This document shows, piece by piece, positions 8,076-16,558 of a DNA stretch of 64,000 nt; within the stretch, counting starts at the first letter, position 1, and each line of letters opens with the position of its first letter. A program made the translations under genes and the position numbers. The DNA comes from Anaerolineae bacterium (lineage in GTDB: Bacteria; Chloroflexota; Anaerolineae; Aggregatilineales; Aggregatilineaceae): NCBI GenBank assembly GCA_016926875.1, contig JAFGNU010000069.1:1-64000 (forward strand), read 5' to 3'. The notes below the pieces were generated by a model. The model ran no database searches, was not told the DNA's origin, and was given only the letters and a program-made list of their open reading frames with translations.

Positions 8076-9773
8076 ATGCCCCCTCGCGGTGATTCTTCTG
8101 ATTCTGATAACCTGGATGACTGGTTCCCGCGCGACACAACCACCGGTGATCTCGTCCCGCGCGTACCGGGGCGGCGGCTGGGCGTGATCGTTGGCGGCTC
8201 GTTAAGCAAGGGCCTTGACGTCAAGCTCGACCCGCAAACCCTGATCGAAGACCTGGCAGTGGGGCGTTACGTGGTCGTGCGCGGTTATTACAAGCGCTTC
8301 TTTTGCATGATCACCGACATTTTGCTCGAAACAACCAACCCCGCCATCCGCAGCGATCCGCCCGATCTATCCGATCCGTTTCTGGCAGAGATTTATACCG
8401 GGACGGCGGCGTTCGGCACGATTCACGTTGCGCCGATGCTGTCGATTGACGTCGACGAAGGCGAACCGAAGCCGGTCAAGACGATCCCCGGCCACTTTAT
8501 GCCGGTCGAGATCGCGTCGGCGGAAGACGTGAACGACGTGTTCGGCCAGGAAGACCGGACGCACTTCAACGTCGGCGCACCGTTGGAACTCGAAGAAACA
8601 CAGATCAACCTGGACCTGCGGCGGCTGGTCGAGCGGTCGGTAGGTGTATTTGGCAAGAGCGGCACGGGTAAAAGCTTCCTGACACGTATCTTGCTGGCGG
8701 GCATTATCCAGCGCGACACGGCGGTCAACCTGATCTTTGATATGCACAACGATTACGGATGGGAAGTCGTGGACGAGCGTGGCCCGCGCGTCAAAGGATT
8801 GAAGCAGTTGTTCGGCAGCCAGTTGGCGATCTTTACGCTGGACGAGGAATCGTCGCGGCGGCGCAACGCCAAGTACGATCACGTGGTGACCATCGGCTAT
8901 GGCGACATCGAGCCGGAAGACCTGGCCATGCTCAAAACCACGATGGACCTGTCCGATTCGATGATCGACGCAGCCTACGAATTACATAAAGTCTGGGGCC
9001 GGGAGTGGATCGCACGCCTGATCGACGCTACCGGCGAAGAACTGGACATGCTCAAGGAATCGCTGGCGGCCAACATGGCGTCGGTGATGGCGCTCAAACG
9101 GCGCGTGACGCGTTTCAAACGTTTTGACTTTCTTGTGCCGGAAGCGCTCGACGATTCCGCGCAGAAGATACTCGAATACATCGACCGGCGTAAAAGCGTG
9201 GTGCTGGAATTTGGACGCTACGGGAACGCGCTGGAAGCGTATATCCTGGTGGCCAACTACTTAACGCGGCGCATCCACGCACGGTATGTCGAGATGGTCG
9301 AGCGAGCGCTGGGCGACGAAAGCATGGAACCGCCGCCGCTGCTGATCACCATTGAAGAGGCGCACAAGTTCCTGGACCCGGCCATCGCGCGGCAGACGAT
9401 CTTTGGCACTATCGCTCGCGAACTGCGCAAATACAACGTCACGCTGTTGATCGTGGATCAGCGTCCCAGCGGCATCGACGAAGAGGTGATGAGCCAGGTC
9501 GGGACGCGCGTGACCGCGCTGCTTGACAACGAGCGCGACATCAACGCCGTGCTGATGGGCATCAGCGGGGCGGGCGGGCTGCGCGAAGTCCTGTCCCGGC
9601 TGGATACCAAGCAGCAAGCGATCATCATGGGGCACGCCGTGCCAATGCCGGTTGTGGTCAGGACGCGCTCGTATGACACCGATTTCTACAAGAGCCTGAG
9701 CATCGAACCCGCCGAAGACGGCAGGCAAATCGCAAAGCGAACCGATGACCGCGCCTCGCGCCGCATCCGGTAG
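8076..9773 (+). CDS. HerA-like (DUF87) P-loop ATPase
   Basis: A 565-residue FtsK/HerA-superfamily motor ATPase. The N-terminal 170 residues form the HAS-barrel-like region typical of HerA proteins. The ATPase core follows, with Walker A GKSGTGKS at residues 193-200, FDMHNDYGWEV, and Walker B LLITIEEAHKF near 420-430; VDQRPSGIDEEV and the sensor region lie near the end. HerA proteins translocate DNA, usually with the nuclease NurA, in end resection, but many bacterial DUF87 proteins have unknown roles. No NurA gene is adjacent, so the specific function is open. It is transcribed alone from its own promoter and followed by decayed DNA. Confidence 0.88.
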   Translation: MPPRGDSSDSDNLDDWFPRDTTTGDLVPRVPGRRLGVIVGGSLSKGLDVKLDPQTLIEDLAVGRYVVVRGYYKRFFCMITDILLETTNPAIRSDPPDLSDPFLAEIYTGTAAFGTIHVAPMLSIDVDEGEPKPVKTIPGHFMPVEIASAEDVNDVFGQEDRTHFNVGAPLELEETQINLDLRRLVERSVGVFGKSGTGKSFLTRILLAGIIQRDTAVNLIFDMHNDYGWEVVDERGPRVKGLKQLFGSQLAIFTLDEESSRRRNAKYDHVVTIGYGDIEPEDLAMLKTTMDLSDSMIDAAYELHKVWGREWIARLIDATGEELDMLKESLAANMASVMALKRRVTRFKRFDFLVPEALDDSAQKILEYIDRRKSVVLEFGRYGNALEAYILVANYLTRRIHARYVEMVERALGDESMEPPPLLITIEEAHKFLDPAIARQTIFGTIARELRKYNVTLLIVDQRPSGIDEEVMSQVGTRVTALLDNERDINAVLMGISGAGGLREVLSRLDTKQQAIIMGHAVPMPVVVRTRSYDTDFYKSLSIEPAEDGRQIAKRTDDRASRRIR

Positions 9774-9870
9774 GGTTTAGACACAGAGGCTAATCTACAA
9801 TGCTGGTGATCTCCCTGACGAGTGTTGTTGGTAAAATAGAGCCAGCAAAAGCATGATATTGGGGGGAAAC

Positions 9871-9939
9871 GTGGCGAACGAACCGGCTCAAGTGGGGCAG
9901 TTTTGCCCGAACGAAGCGTGTGAGTTATACGGGATATAA
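9871..9939 (+). pseudogene. N-terminal stub of a zinc-ribbon transposase (probable)
   Basis: GTG 9871 follows a GGGGGGA tract by 3-4 bases and opens a 22-residue peptide with a half zinc ribbon (QFCPNEACELYG), then stops at TAA 9937-9939. CPN-x-x-C-x-x-YG is the usual start of IS1-like and related transposases, where a second CxxC pair and a DDE domain follow. Nothing after the stop continues the family, so this looks like a decayed insertion-sequence end. The identification is from motif memory only. Confidence 0.4.
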
Positions 9940-9976
9940 CTAAAAAACATGAGGGATGGGCTGAGTCGTTTGCAGG

Positions 9977-10026
9977 GAGAGTCACTTGCTGCACAGCAAA
10001 CCACCGCTGTACAACAAGCAACTCTC
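9977..10026 (+). repeat. Imperfect inverted repeat (50-bp hairpin)
   Basis: The arms GAGAGTCACTTG (9977-9988) and CAAGCAACTCTC (10015-10026) pair at 10 of 12 positions. An inner CAGC/GCTG pair (9994-9997 with 10006-10009) extends the fold. There is no following T-run, so it is not a standard terminator. It may be a relic of an insertion element or a structured 3' end. Confidence 0.5.
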
Positions 10027-10192
10027 GAAGAATTGGCTGACCTGACGCTTGAGAAGTTCTGACTCCAGGACAGCCGTGTGATCAATCAGATGCTACACCG
10101 CATTATGGGCAATCGCCGACTTGTTATCCTCAACAAAGAGGTGATAGGTGTAGCTATATCTCACCGCACTCAACAGCGGCGCAACTAGCGAT

Positions 10193-11101
10193 CTACCACC
10201 CGCGCTTGCCAAGAATTATCTGGTCTGGTCCTACATTGATGCCCACCATTGCTTCACCCAGTCCGCGGCTGACATCGGCAATAATCTGCGGATCGTTGAA
10301 GTGCGTCGTTGCTTCAACAATGGCTTTCGCACGCCGGGCCGGATCACCGCTCTTGAAGATACCCGATCCGACAAAGACGCCGTCTACGCCAAGCTGCATC
10401 ATCAACGCCGCATCGGCAGGCGTGGCGATGCCACCCGCCGCGAAATTCACCACCGGCATACGGCCCAATTCGGCAGTTTCCTTGACCAGTTCATACGGCG
10501 CGCCGATCTCCTTAGCATAGGTCATCCACTCGTCGGGACGCATCGTCTGCAAGCGGCGAATGTCGCCCAGCACAGCGCGCGCGTGGCGCACCGCCTCGAC
10601 TACGTCGCCCGTTCCGGCTTCGCCTTTGGTGCGGATCATGGCCGCGCCCTCGCCAATGCGGCGCAGCGCTTCGCCCAGGTTGCGGCAGCCACATACAAAC
10701 GGCACATTGAACGGGTGCTTGTCGATGTGATACTGCTCGTCGGCAGGCGTCAGGACTTCGCTTTCGTCAATGTAGTCCACGCCAAGTGCTTCCAAGACCT
10801 GCGCTTCGACAAAGTGTCCGATGCGGCATTTTGCCATGACAGGGATGGTAACCGCCTCGATGATCGATTGGATCAGGTCCGGATCGCTCATCCGGGCCAC
10901 CCCGCCCTGCGCACGGATGTCCGCCGGGACGCGCTCCAGTGCCATGACGGCAACAGCGCCCGCCTCTTCCGCGATCTGGGCGTGTTCGGGCGTGACGACA
11001 TCCATAATCACGCCGCCCTTCAGCATTTGAGCCAACCCGCGTTTGAGGGTACCGGTGCCCTTCTGCGCGCCGTTGTCGGATGTGTTGGGATTATTGGTCA
11101 T
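10193..11101 (-). CDS. pdxS: Pyridoxal 5'-phosphate synthase lyase subunit PdxS
   Basis: A 302-residue TIM-barrel enzyme that makes pyridoxal 5'-phosphate from ribose 5-phosphate, glyceraldehyde 3-phosphate and ammonia in the DXP-independent pathway. Hallmarks are [51 protein letters not shown] with a Schiff-base Lys, and [10 protein letters not shown] with the second catalytic Lys. Length is normal for the family. The ATG at 11101 has AGGAGA 5-6 bases upstream. The glutaminase partner PdxT, often adjacent, is not in this window. A MocR-type regulator lies two genes upstream on the same strand. Confidence 0.97.
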   Translation of the reverse strand: MTNNPNTSDNGAQKGTGTLKRGLAQMLKGGVIMDVVTPEHAQIAEEAGAVAVMALERVPADIRAQGGVARMSDPDLIQSIIEAVTIPVMAKCRIGHFVEAQVLEALGVDYIDESEVLTPADEQYHIDKHPFNVPFVCGCRNLGEALRRIGEGAAMIRTKGEAGTGDVVEAVRHARAVLGDIRRLQTMRPDEWMTYAKEIGAPYELVKETAELGRMPVVNFAAGGIATPADAALMMQLGVDGVFVGSGIFKSGDPARRAKAIVEATTHFNDPQIIADVSRGLGEAMVGINVGPDQIILGKRGW

Positions 11102-11171
11102 CAGAATCTCTCCTTAGTTTTCGCGCGTGAGGTGCCCTCAAGGCGGAGTCACGTGCTTTAGAACCACGATG

Positions 11172-12497
11172 CTAATTCGCCTGAATCCAGGCGATAATAT
11201 CCTCGATGACAGCCTGACTGACATTGCCGGGCACGGCGTATTCCGCTGGGCTGCCGGGTTCCTGCCCGCTGACAAAATGATGATTCAGGGTAGGGTATGT
11301 GATCAACGTCACATCTTCACGCGTTGCCAGCCCGTCCTGCCAGCCTGCAAAATCGGTCATGGTCACCTGGTAATCGCGCTCGCCTTGCAGGATCAGTATG
11401 GGCACGGCGAGTGCCTGCGCGGTGCCGACCGGATCGTAGGCATTCAGATCGAGCCAGTATGCAGGCGGTGCACCCAGCAGGAGGGCGGCGGCTTCATCTT
11501 CGGGCTTCAAGTTCTGGATCGCCTCAACCTGCTGCGCGATGGCATCGCTCTGCACCTGGTCGTCGTCCGATAGATCGCCGTCCAGTCCCAACAGGTATGT
11601 CGTTTGTTCCAGGATCAGGTTTCCCAGGGGGCGGGAATTGCCTGCCAGGATGATGATCCCGGCAATGTCGGGAGCCTGCGCGGCAATGCGCGGCGCCAGG
11701 TAACCGCCCAGGCTGTGGCCCAACACATACACACGCGCCGGGTCGATACCGTCGATTGTTCGCAGCAAGTCCACCGCTGCCAGCGCGTCGTCGATGGTTT
11801 CATCTTGCACGGTCAGATCGGGCTGCGCGGCCATCTTTTCGCCGTAAACCAGGGTACGCTTATCGTAGCGCAGTACGGCGATCCCATTGGTTGCCAATCC
11901 CCAGGCCAGGTCTTGAAACGGCCTGTGTGGACCGAGCGCTTCGTTGCGATCCTGCGGTCCTGAACCATGCACCAGCACCACCGCCGGGAACGGACCGTCA
12001 CCTGTGGGCAGCGTCAGCGTGCCCGGCAGCGCCCAATCGTCGCCGCCAACGGTGACTTCCTGCTCGGTAAAAGCGCCTGTGTCAGCGTAGACGGGCGGCT
12101 GGTATTCCTGCGGCGTCTGCGAAAAGTACAGCCCGCCGACCTGCCCCGCGTCGTCAATTGACACCTGGACGTCAATCGACATCTTCTCAAATTGGAGCGT
12201 GATGATCACGACCGTGTATTGCCCGGCAGGCTGGGACCGGGTAGCCAACTGTTCTTGAAAGGGGCCTACCTGCGCCAGAAGCGATTCCCATGTCTGCTGG
12301 AGTGTCTCCGGCGGCAGCGCCACCTGAATAACCGCGTCGAAGTTTTCGACCGCACCGGCAAAGTCACCTGCCAGCAGATTCTCAACCACCGCCTGCGCGA
12401 TGGTTTCGGGGTCGCCGTTGTCCTGCGCCAGTGTCGTGAGCGGAGCCACCAGCAGCAGCACCAGAATCACTATTGTCCAGTATGAAGCGCGTTGCAT
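11172..12497 (-). CDS. Secreted DUF3887-like alpha/beta hydrolase
   Basis: A 441-residue exported serine hydrolase. It begins with a signal peptide (YWTIVILVLLLVAPLTTLAQ, residues 5-24). A small DUF3887-like domain (about 28-125) precedes an alpha/beta hydrolase core with the oxyanion region VLVHGSGPQDRN, the nucleophile elbow GHSLGG, and a terminal catalytic His in TLNHHF. This arrangement is known in bacterial extracellular esterases and peptidases; the substrate is not predictable. ATG 12497 is chosen over in-frame codons upstream because GGAGG sits 9-10 bases before it and the signal peptide begins here. It lies between pdxS and the MocR regulator but has no evident link to vitamin B6. 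Confidence 0.85.
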   Translation of the reverse strand: MQRASYWTIVILVLLLVAPLTTLAQDNGDPETIAQAVVENLLAGDFAGAVENFDAVIQVALPPETLQQTWESLLAQVGPFQEQLATRSQPAGQYTVVIITLQFEKMSIDVQVSIDDAGQVGGLYFSQTPQEYQPPVYADTGAFTEQEVTVGGDDWALPGTLTLPTGDGPFPAVVLVHGSGPQDRNEALGPHRPFQDLAWGLATNGIAVLRYDKRTLVYGEKMAAQPDLTVQDETIDDALAAVDLLRTIDGIDPARVYVLGHSLGGYLAPRIAAQAPDIAGIIILAGNSRPLGNLILEQTTYLLGLDGDLSDDDQVQSDAIAQQVEAIQNLKPEDEAAALLLGAPPAYWLDLNAYDPVGTAQALAVPILILQGERDYQVTMTDFAGWQDGLATREDVTLITYPTLNHHFVSGQEPGSPAEYAVPGNVSQAVIEDIIAWIQAN

Positions 12498-12560
12498 TAA
12501 ATGTTTTCCTCCGGTCATGATGATTATGGAGTCATTCGGGCCGGTTATCACCGTGAAAAT

Positions 12561-14045
12561 TCACAAAATCGGCGTGCGGCGGATAGCCGGGGCGTATGTC
12601 TGCTGCCAGGCGTCCCATGCCTCGCCCAGCCGCTTGAATCCTTCCTGGATACGCGTCGGGGGATGGGCGGCGAAATTCAGGCGGATGTGACGCCCTCCGC
12701 TGCCATCGGTGTGAAACAGCGTCCCGATTGCGTAGGCGACGCCGTGCTGTATTGCCGTCACGTACAGTTCAGCCGCGGTTGGGCCGTTGTCCGGGAGCTG
12801 CACCCACAGGTACAGCCCACCGCTCGGTTCCACCCACTTTGAGCCGGGCGGCAGGTAGCGCCGGGCGGCGTCAACTGCCGTTTCACACCGGGCGTGAAGT
12901 TCAGCGCGAATGCGGTTGAGATGTCCTGCCAACGCGCCGCTGGAAAGATACACATGCATCGCGCGTTGGTTTAGGCCAGGGGTGCATACATCGGCGGCCT
13001 GCTTGACCTGTGCCAGCCGGTCCTGCAGCGCGCCCCCGGCAATCAGGTAGCCGATCCGCGTGCCGGGCAGCAAAATCTTAGAGTAGCCGCTGGCGTGCAG
13101 CACCAGCCCGTTTTCATCCAGCGCTTTGAGCGGGGGGGGGGGCGCGTCATGATAACCCAACTCGTGATACACTGCGTCTTCCAGGATGGGGATGTCGTAC
13201 TGCTTCGCCAACCCCAACAACTGCCGACGCCGGTGCAGAGGCATGACCGTGCCGGTCGGGTTGTGGTAGGTAGGCGCGATGTAGATCAGGCGGGGCCGGT
13301 GATCCTCGATGGTCGCTTCGAGCGCATCCAACCGCATTCCCTGCGCATCAAACGGCACGCCGATCGGGATCACACGCCGCACATGCGCAATATCGAGCAG
13401 GCCGAGATAGGTCGGGTTGCCGGTGATCAGCGTATCACCGTTGCTCAACACGGTCTGGACAACCAGGTCGAGTGCCTGCTGCGCGCCGCCCGTGATCAGC
13501 ACGTCATCGGCGTGGCACCGGATGCCAAGCGACGAGACATATTCCGATACCGCCTGTCGCAGCGGCGGGTAGCCCTCGGCTTCTTCGTAGTCCACCGCGC
13601 CCGCGCCGTCCCGGTCCAGCACGGTGTTGATCGCATGGCGCAGCGCCTCGACCGGCAGGAATTCTTCGGATGACGTCCCGCCGCTGAACGCGATCACACC
13701 CGGCTGGCGTGCCAAGCGGGTCATTTCGCGCATACTGATGTTGAGCGCGTGGCGCAGCGGCCACTGGGACCCAGGCCCGCCGGTTTGGGCGCGCGTCCCG
13801 GTGACAAATGTCCCCCGCCCAGGGTGCGCGGCGATCAGCCCGGCTTCCTGAAGCTGGGTGTATGCGTTTACCACGCTGATACGCGCGATGCCCAACTGCC
13901 GGGCCAACTCGCGCGTAGGCGGCAGGCGATCACCGGGCAGCAGGCGACCGCCTTCGATTTGCAGCCGAAAATAGCGAGCCAACTGCCGGTATATCGGCTC
14001 AACCGCGTCTTTATACAGCGGAATATCCATCATGACGTGTCCCAT
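12561..14045 (-). CDS. MocR/PdxR-type GntR-aminotransferase transcription regulator
   Basis: A 494-residue regulator. Residues 8-80 are a GntR winged helix (LPPTRELARQLGIARISVVNAYTQL in parts, GRGTFVTG). From about 110 onward it has a type I aminotransferase fold with the substrate loop (YHNPTG) and the PLP-binding Lys in SGYSKILLPGTRIGYL. Such proteins sense PLP or amino-acid adducts. Those called PdxR control pdxST, and the nearness of pdxS makes that a reasonable guess. An 11-C run (coding strand) sits in APPPPLK and could slip. The ATG at 14045 has no strong ribosome site; a downstream ATG at 14033 is possible. Confidence 0.9.
   Translation of the reverse strand: MGHVMMDIPLYKDAVEPIYRQLARYFRLQIEGGRLLPGDRLPPTRELARQLGIARISVVNAYTQLQEAGLIAAHPGRGTFVTGTRAQTGGPGSQWPLRHALNISMREMTRLARQPGVIAFSGGTSSEEFLPVEALRHAINTVLDRDGAGAVDYEEAEGYPPLRQAVSEYVSSLGIRCHADDVLITGGAQQALDLVVQTVLSNGDTLITGNPTYLGLLDIAHVRRVIPIGVPFDAQGMRLDALEATIEDHRPRLIYIAPTYHNPTGTVMPLHRRRQLLGLAKQYDIPILEDAVYHELGYHDAPPPPLKALDENGLVLHASGYSKILLPGTRIGYLIAGGALQDRLAQVKQAADVCTPGLNQRAMHVYLSSGALAGHLNRIRAELHARCETAVDAARRYLPPGSKWVEPSGGLYLWVQLPDNGPTAAELYVTAIQHGVAYAIGTLFHTDGSGGRHIRLNFAAHPPTRIQEGFKRLGEAWDAWQQTYAPAIRRTPIL
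13132..13142 (+). repeat. G11 homopolymer inside the MocR-type gene
   Basis: Eleven consecutive G on the plus strand (C on the coding strand) encode a run of four prolines. A one-base change would truncate the regulator within its aminotransferase domain. Confidence 0.9.
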
Positions 14046-14114
14046 ATCTCGATGGTAGCAGGACTATGAGACCATGCACAGGTCCAATTAGAACCAATAG
14101 ATACCTGTTGAGAA

Positions 14115-15341
14115 TTATGAAGGTATCGCCAACGCCCGGTCGCGGTGTTCGTCGATCACCTGGCGGTACATGTCTTCATACATGTCTGCCACACGCTGCC
14201 AGGTGAACTGCTGCTCGATCAACTGTCGCCCGTTATGCGCAATCTGCCGCCGCAGTTCGCTGTCCTTCAGCAGCAGAAATACATTCCGGATCAGGTCGTC
14301 ATCGCTGATGCCGAGCAGGGCGTGCTGTCCCTGCAACACCGGGATGCCATCGCAGCTCAGTGGCGTGCCGACAACCGGTGTTTGCATGGCCATTGCTTCC
14401 AGAATCTTGTTTTTGATGCCCGCACCCAGCCGCAGCGGGCTGATGTAGATCAGCGCGTACTCAAAGTAGGGCCGCAGGTCCGGCACGCGCCCAGGGATTT
14501 CGATATCGTCGGACGCGCAGGCGAGCAGTTCCGGGGGCGGGTTGCCACCGACGAGGTACAGACGTGCTTTGGGCACGGCTCGCTTGATTCGCGGGAAAAT
14601 ATCACGCGCCAGCCGCAGCGCCGCGTCCAGGTTGGGGGGGTAATTATAGTTGCCGGTGAACAGCAGCGCCGGTTCGGACGGCTCATAGCCGGTTGGGGAA
14701 AAGTAATCGACGTCAACGCCGTTCGGGATGACGATAGTCGGCGTCTGGGGATTCAGGGCTTTCAAAGCGTGGGCGTCACGGTCGGTCAGCACAATGGCAC
14801 GGTCGTACTGGTCAAACATCCAGCTTTCATAACTGCGTGCCATGCGCAGCCGGAGATGTTTGTACCAGTGATGCAAGCGGCGCGTCTCTTCATTCACCGC
14901 CCGTTCCAGCCACAGGCTGTAGGACTCGTAAGGAACGATGACATTTGCCATTTGCCGCACCAGGTGGAAATACTCGTATACGTGCACCCCGCCGAACAGG
15001 TGCGCCACATGGTAGGGCTGTTCCAGGATCGCATTTTCGATAGCCTGCCACATCTCCGGCGACCAGCAGTCCTCTGCCCGCCGGGGAAAGCGGGCGCTTT
15101 TGATCTGGTTTCGCATCCAATAGCCGACCGGTGAGCGGCGCGGTTCACGGATCAGCGTGACGCTGTTAAAAAACCGCTCGTAGCGCGGCACTTCGGCCAG
15201 GTCTTCCGGCTGCTGGTAGAAGGCTAGCAGGTCGATGTGATGCTGCCGCGCGGACAGCTCACGTGCCAGATGGTACGGTATCAGGCGGTCGCCCTGGTGC
15301 GGCGGGAACGGTGGGCAGCGGGAAATCAGTAACAGGTCCAT
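14115..15341 (-). CDS. GT4 family glycosyltransferase
   Basis: A 408-residue GT-B fold enzyme, probably cytoplasmic or membrane-associated, adding a sugar from a nucleotide donor to a lipid-linked glycan. The N-terminal acceptor domain opens with MDLLLISRCPPFPPHQGD. The donor domain has VIPNGVDVDYF, LLFTGNYNYPPN, the PDLRPYFEYA helix, and the nucleotide-sugar site SPLRLGAGIKNKILEAMA with its conserved Glu. The style (ISRCPP start, LFTGNM/YN) is that of sugar-specific transferases in exopolysaccharide loci. It ends the minus-strand half of the locus. Donor and acceptor are unknown; no clear ribosome-binding site is seen before the ATG. Confidence 0.87.
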   Translation of the reverse strand: MDLLLISRCPPFPPHQGDRLIPYHLARELSARQHHIDLLAFYQQPEDLAEVPRYERFFNSVTLIREPRRSPVGYWMRNQIKSARFPRRAEDCWSPEMWQAIENAILEQPYHVAHLFGGVHVYEYFHLVRQMANVIVPYESYSLWLERAVNEETRRLHHWYKHLRLRMARSYESWMFDQYDRAIVLTDRDAHALKALNPQTPTIVIPNGVDVDYFSPTGYEPSEPALLFTGNYNYPPNLDAALRLARDIFPRIKRAVPKARLYLVGGNPPPELLACASDDIEIPGRVPDLRPYFEYALIYISPLRLGAGIKNKILEAMAMQTPVVGTPLSCDGIPVLQGQHALLGISDDDLIRNVFLLLKDSELRRQIAHNGRQLIEQQFTWQRVADMYEDMYRQVIDEHRDRALAIPS

Positions 15342-15385
15342 ACAGGTTTTTTCCAGAGAAACGATCCCAACAGATCACCTGCATT

Positions 15386-16540
15386 TTACAGCAGGTTTTC
15401 AACCAATTGCGAAAACTGTTCGGCGTAGCCCGCCGCCGTGAAGCGCGCCAGCACATGCACCCGCCCGGCCTGAGCCATGCGCGCCCGCAGCGATGGATCG
15501 CACAGCAGCGCCAGCACGCGGGCTGCCAGCGCATCGGGGTCTTCTGGCGGGACCAGGTAGCCGGTTTCGCCGTCTAACACGGTTTCCGCCGGGCCGCCGT
15601 TATTCATGCTGACGACCGGGCAGCCCATTGCCATGCTTTCCAGGTGGACCATGCCCAGCGACTCAAAGCGCGACGGGCAGACGATCACATCCGAGGCCGC
15701 AATCACATCGCGCGCGTCGTCCCAAAAGCCGAGGTAGGTCAGGCGTTCTTTCAGGATCGGGTCTTCACGGGCAGCAGCCAGAATGTCGTTTTTGTATGCT
15801 TCGTCCTTCGACATACCAAACACGTTTTCACCCGCAACGGCAAAGCGAACCTCCGGCAGTTGGGCGTGCACCAGCCTGATCATCTCCTGAAAGATGTCGT
15901 GCCCCTTGACATGCTGGAAGCGCGCGATCATGCTCACCAGCGGAATCTCTGGCCCGATGCCCAGCCGTTCGCGCACGGTCGAACCATCAACGGCAGCCGG
16001 GCGGTAATAGTCCGGGTCCACGCCGGGCACCAGCACTTTGATGCGCTCCGGCAGCAGCAGGGGCGGATCGCCCAGCCAGCGGTTGCGCACGGCCTGCGTG
16101 ATGGCGATGATCTGCGTGATGCCCTCGCGGAAAAATACCCGCTGCCAGGAATGCACCGGGAACCACCAGCCCATCGCGTTCCAGATAACCGGCACACCGC
16201 CCGCCTGTCGCCCGGCTGCGACGGCAAACGGCAGCGAGTGGTAATCGCTGTGCACGGCGTGGATATTCAGATCGCGCATCAAGGCTGCGATCCGGCGGCT
16301 GATCGGGAAGCGCTGCCAGATGGCGGGCACAAACCAGGTCGTAACGCCGCGATAGGGCAGCAGGTGGACCGTCACGCCGCGCTGGCGGGCCGCATCAGGA
16401 AGTTGGCCCTCGCGCGGGCAGACCAGATGCAGCGTGTAGCGACCGGGGTCCAGCGCGCCCATCAGGTTAAGCTGGACGCTCTCGCCGCCGCCCAGCCCTG
16501 TGTAGGCCGAGATAAACAACAGGTTGCGTTTGGATGTCAT
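15386..16540 (-). CDS. GT4 family glycosyltransferase
   Basis: A 384-residue retaining glycosyltransferase. It opens with LLFISAYTGLGGGESV (the GGxE acceptor loop), and the C-terminal domain has VSMIARFQHVKGHD, the DVIVCPSRFESLGMVHLESMA donor-binding stretch and a GGPAETV loop. It probably acts in chain assembly of the surface polysaccharide. ATG 16540 is taken as the start because the Rossmann strand follows at once. A GTG at 16558, one base after the stop of the preceding gene, is the alternative and would imply tight coupling. Specific linkage cannot be read from sequence. Confidence 0.87.
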   Translation of the reverse strand: MTSKRNLLFISAYTGLGGGESVQLNLMGALDPGRYTLHLVCPREGQLPDAARQRGVTVHLLPYRGVTTWFVPAIWQRFPISRRIAALMRDLNIHAVHSDYHSLPFAVAAGRQAGGVPVIWNAMGWWFPVHSWQRVFFREGITQIIAITQAVRNRWLGDPPLLLPERIKVLVPGVDPDYYRPAAVDGSTVRERLGIGPEIPLVSMIARFQHVKGHDIFQEMIRLVHAQLPEVRFAVAGENVFGMSKDEAYKNDILAAAREDPILKERLTYLGFWDDARDVIAASDVIVCPSRFESLGMVHLESMAMGCPVVSMNNGGPAETVLDGETGYLVPPEDPDALAARVLALLCDPSLRARMAQAGRVHVLARFTAAGYAEQFSQLVENLL

Positions 16541-16558
16541 AATCGGCTGTCGTACCAC

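Larger units (their letters stand above)
9774..10192. other. Gene-free region with decayed mobile-element remnants
   Basis: About 420 bp between convergent genes. It holds a 23-codon zinc-ribbon-like peptide with a good ribosome-binding site, a long imperfect hairpin, and a short open stretch (about 10027-10186) interrupted by a stop that I cannot assign. No terminator with a T-run was found for either flanking gene. Confidence 0.5.

Noticed and set aside
10301-11161. A 286-codon frame opposite pdxS
   Set aside because: pdxS is unmistakable on the other strand; this is its shadow.
14631-14640. G7 run in the GT4 gene as a phase-variable tract
   Set aside because: Seven bases is too short to expect notable slippage compared with the 11-base run at 13132.
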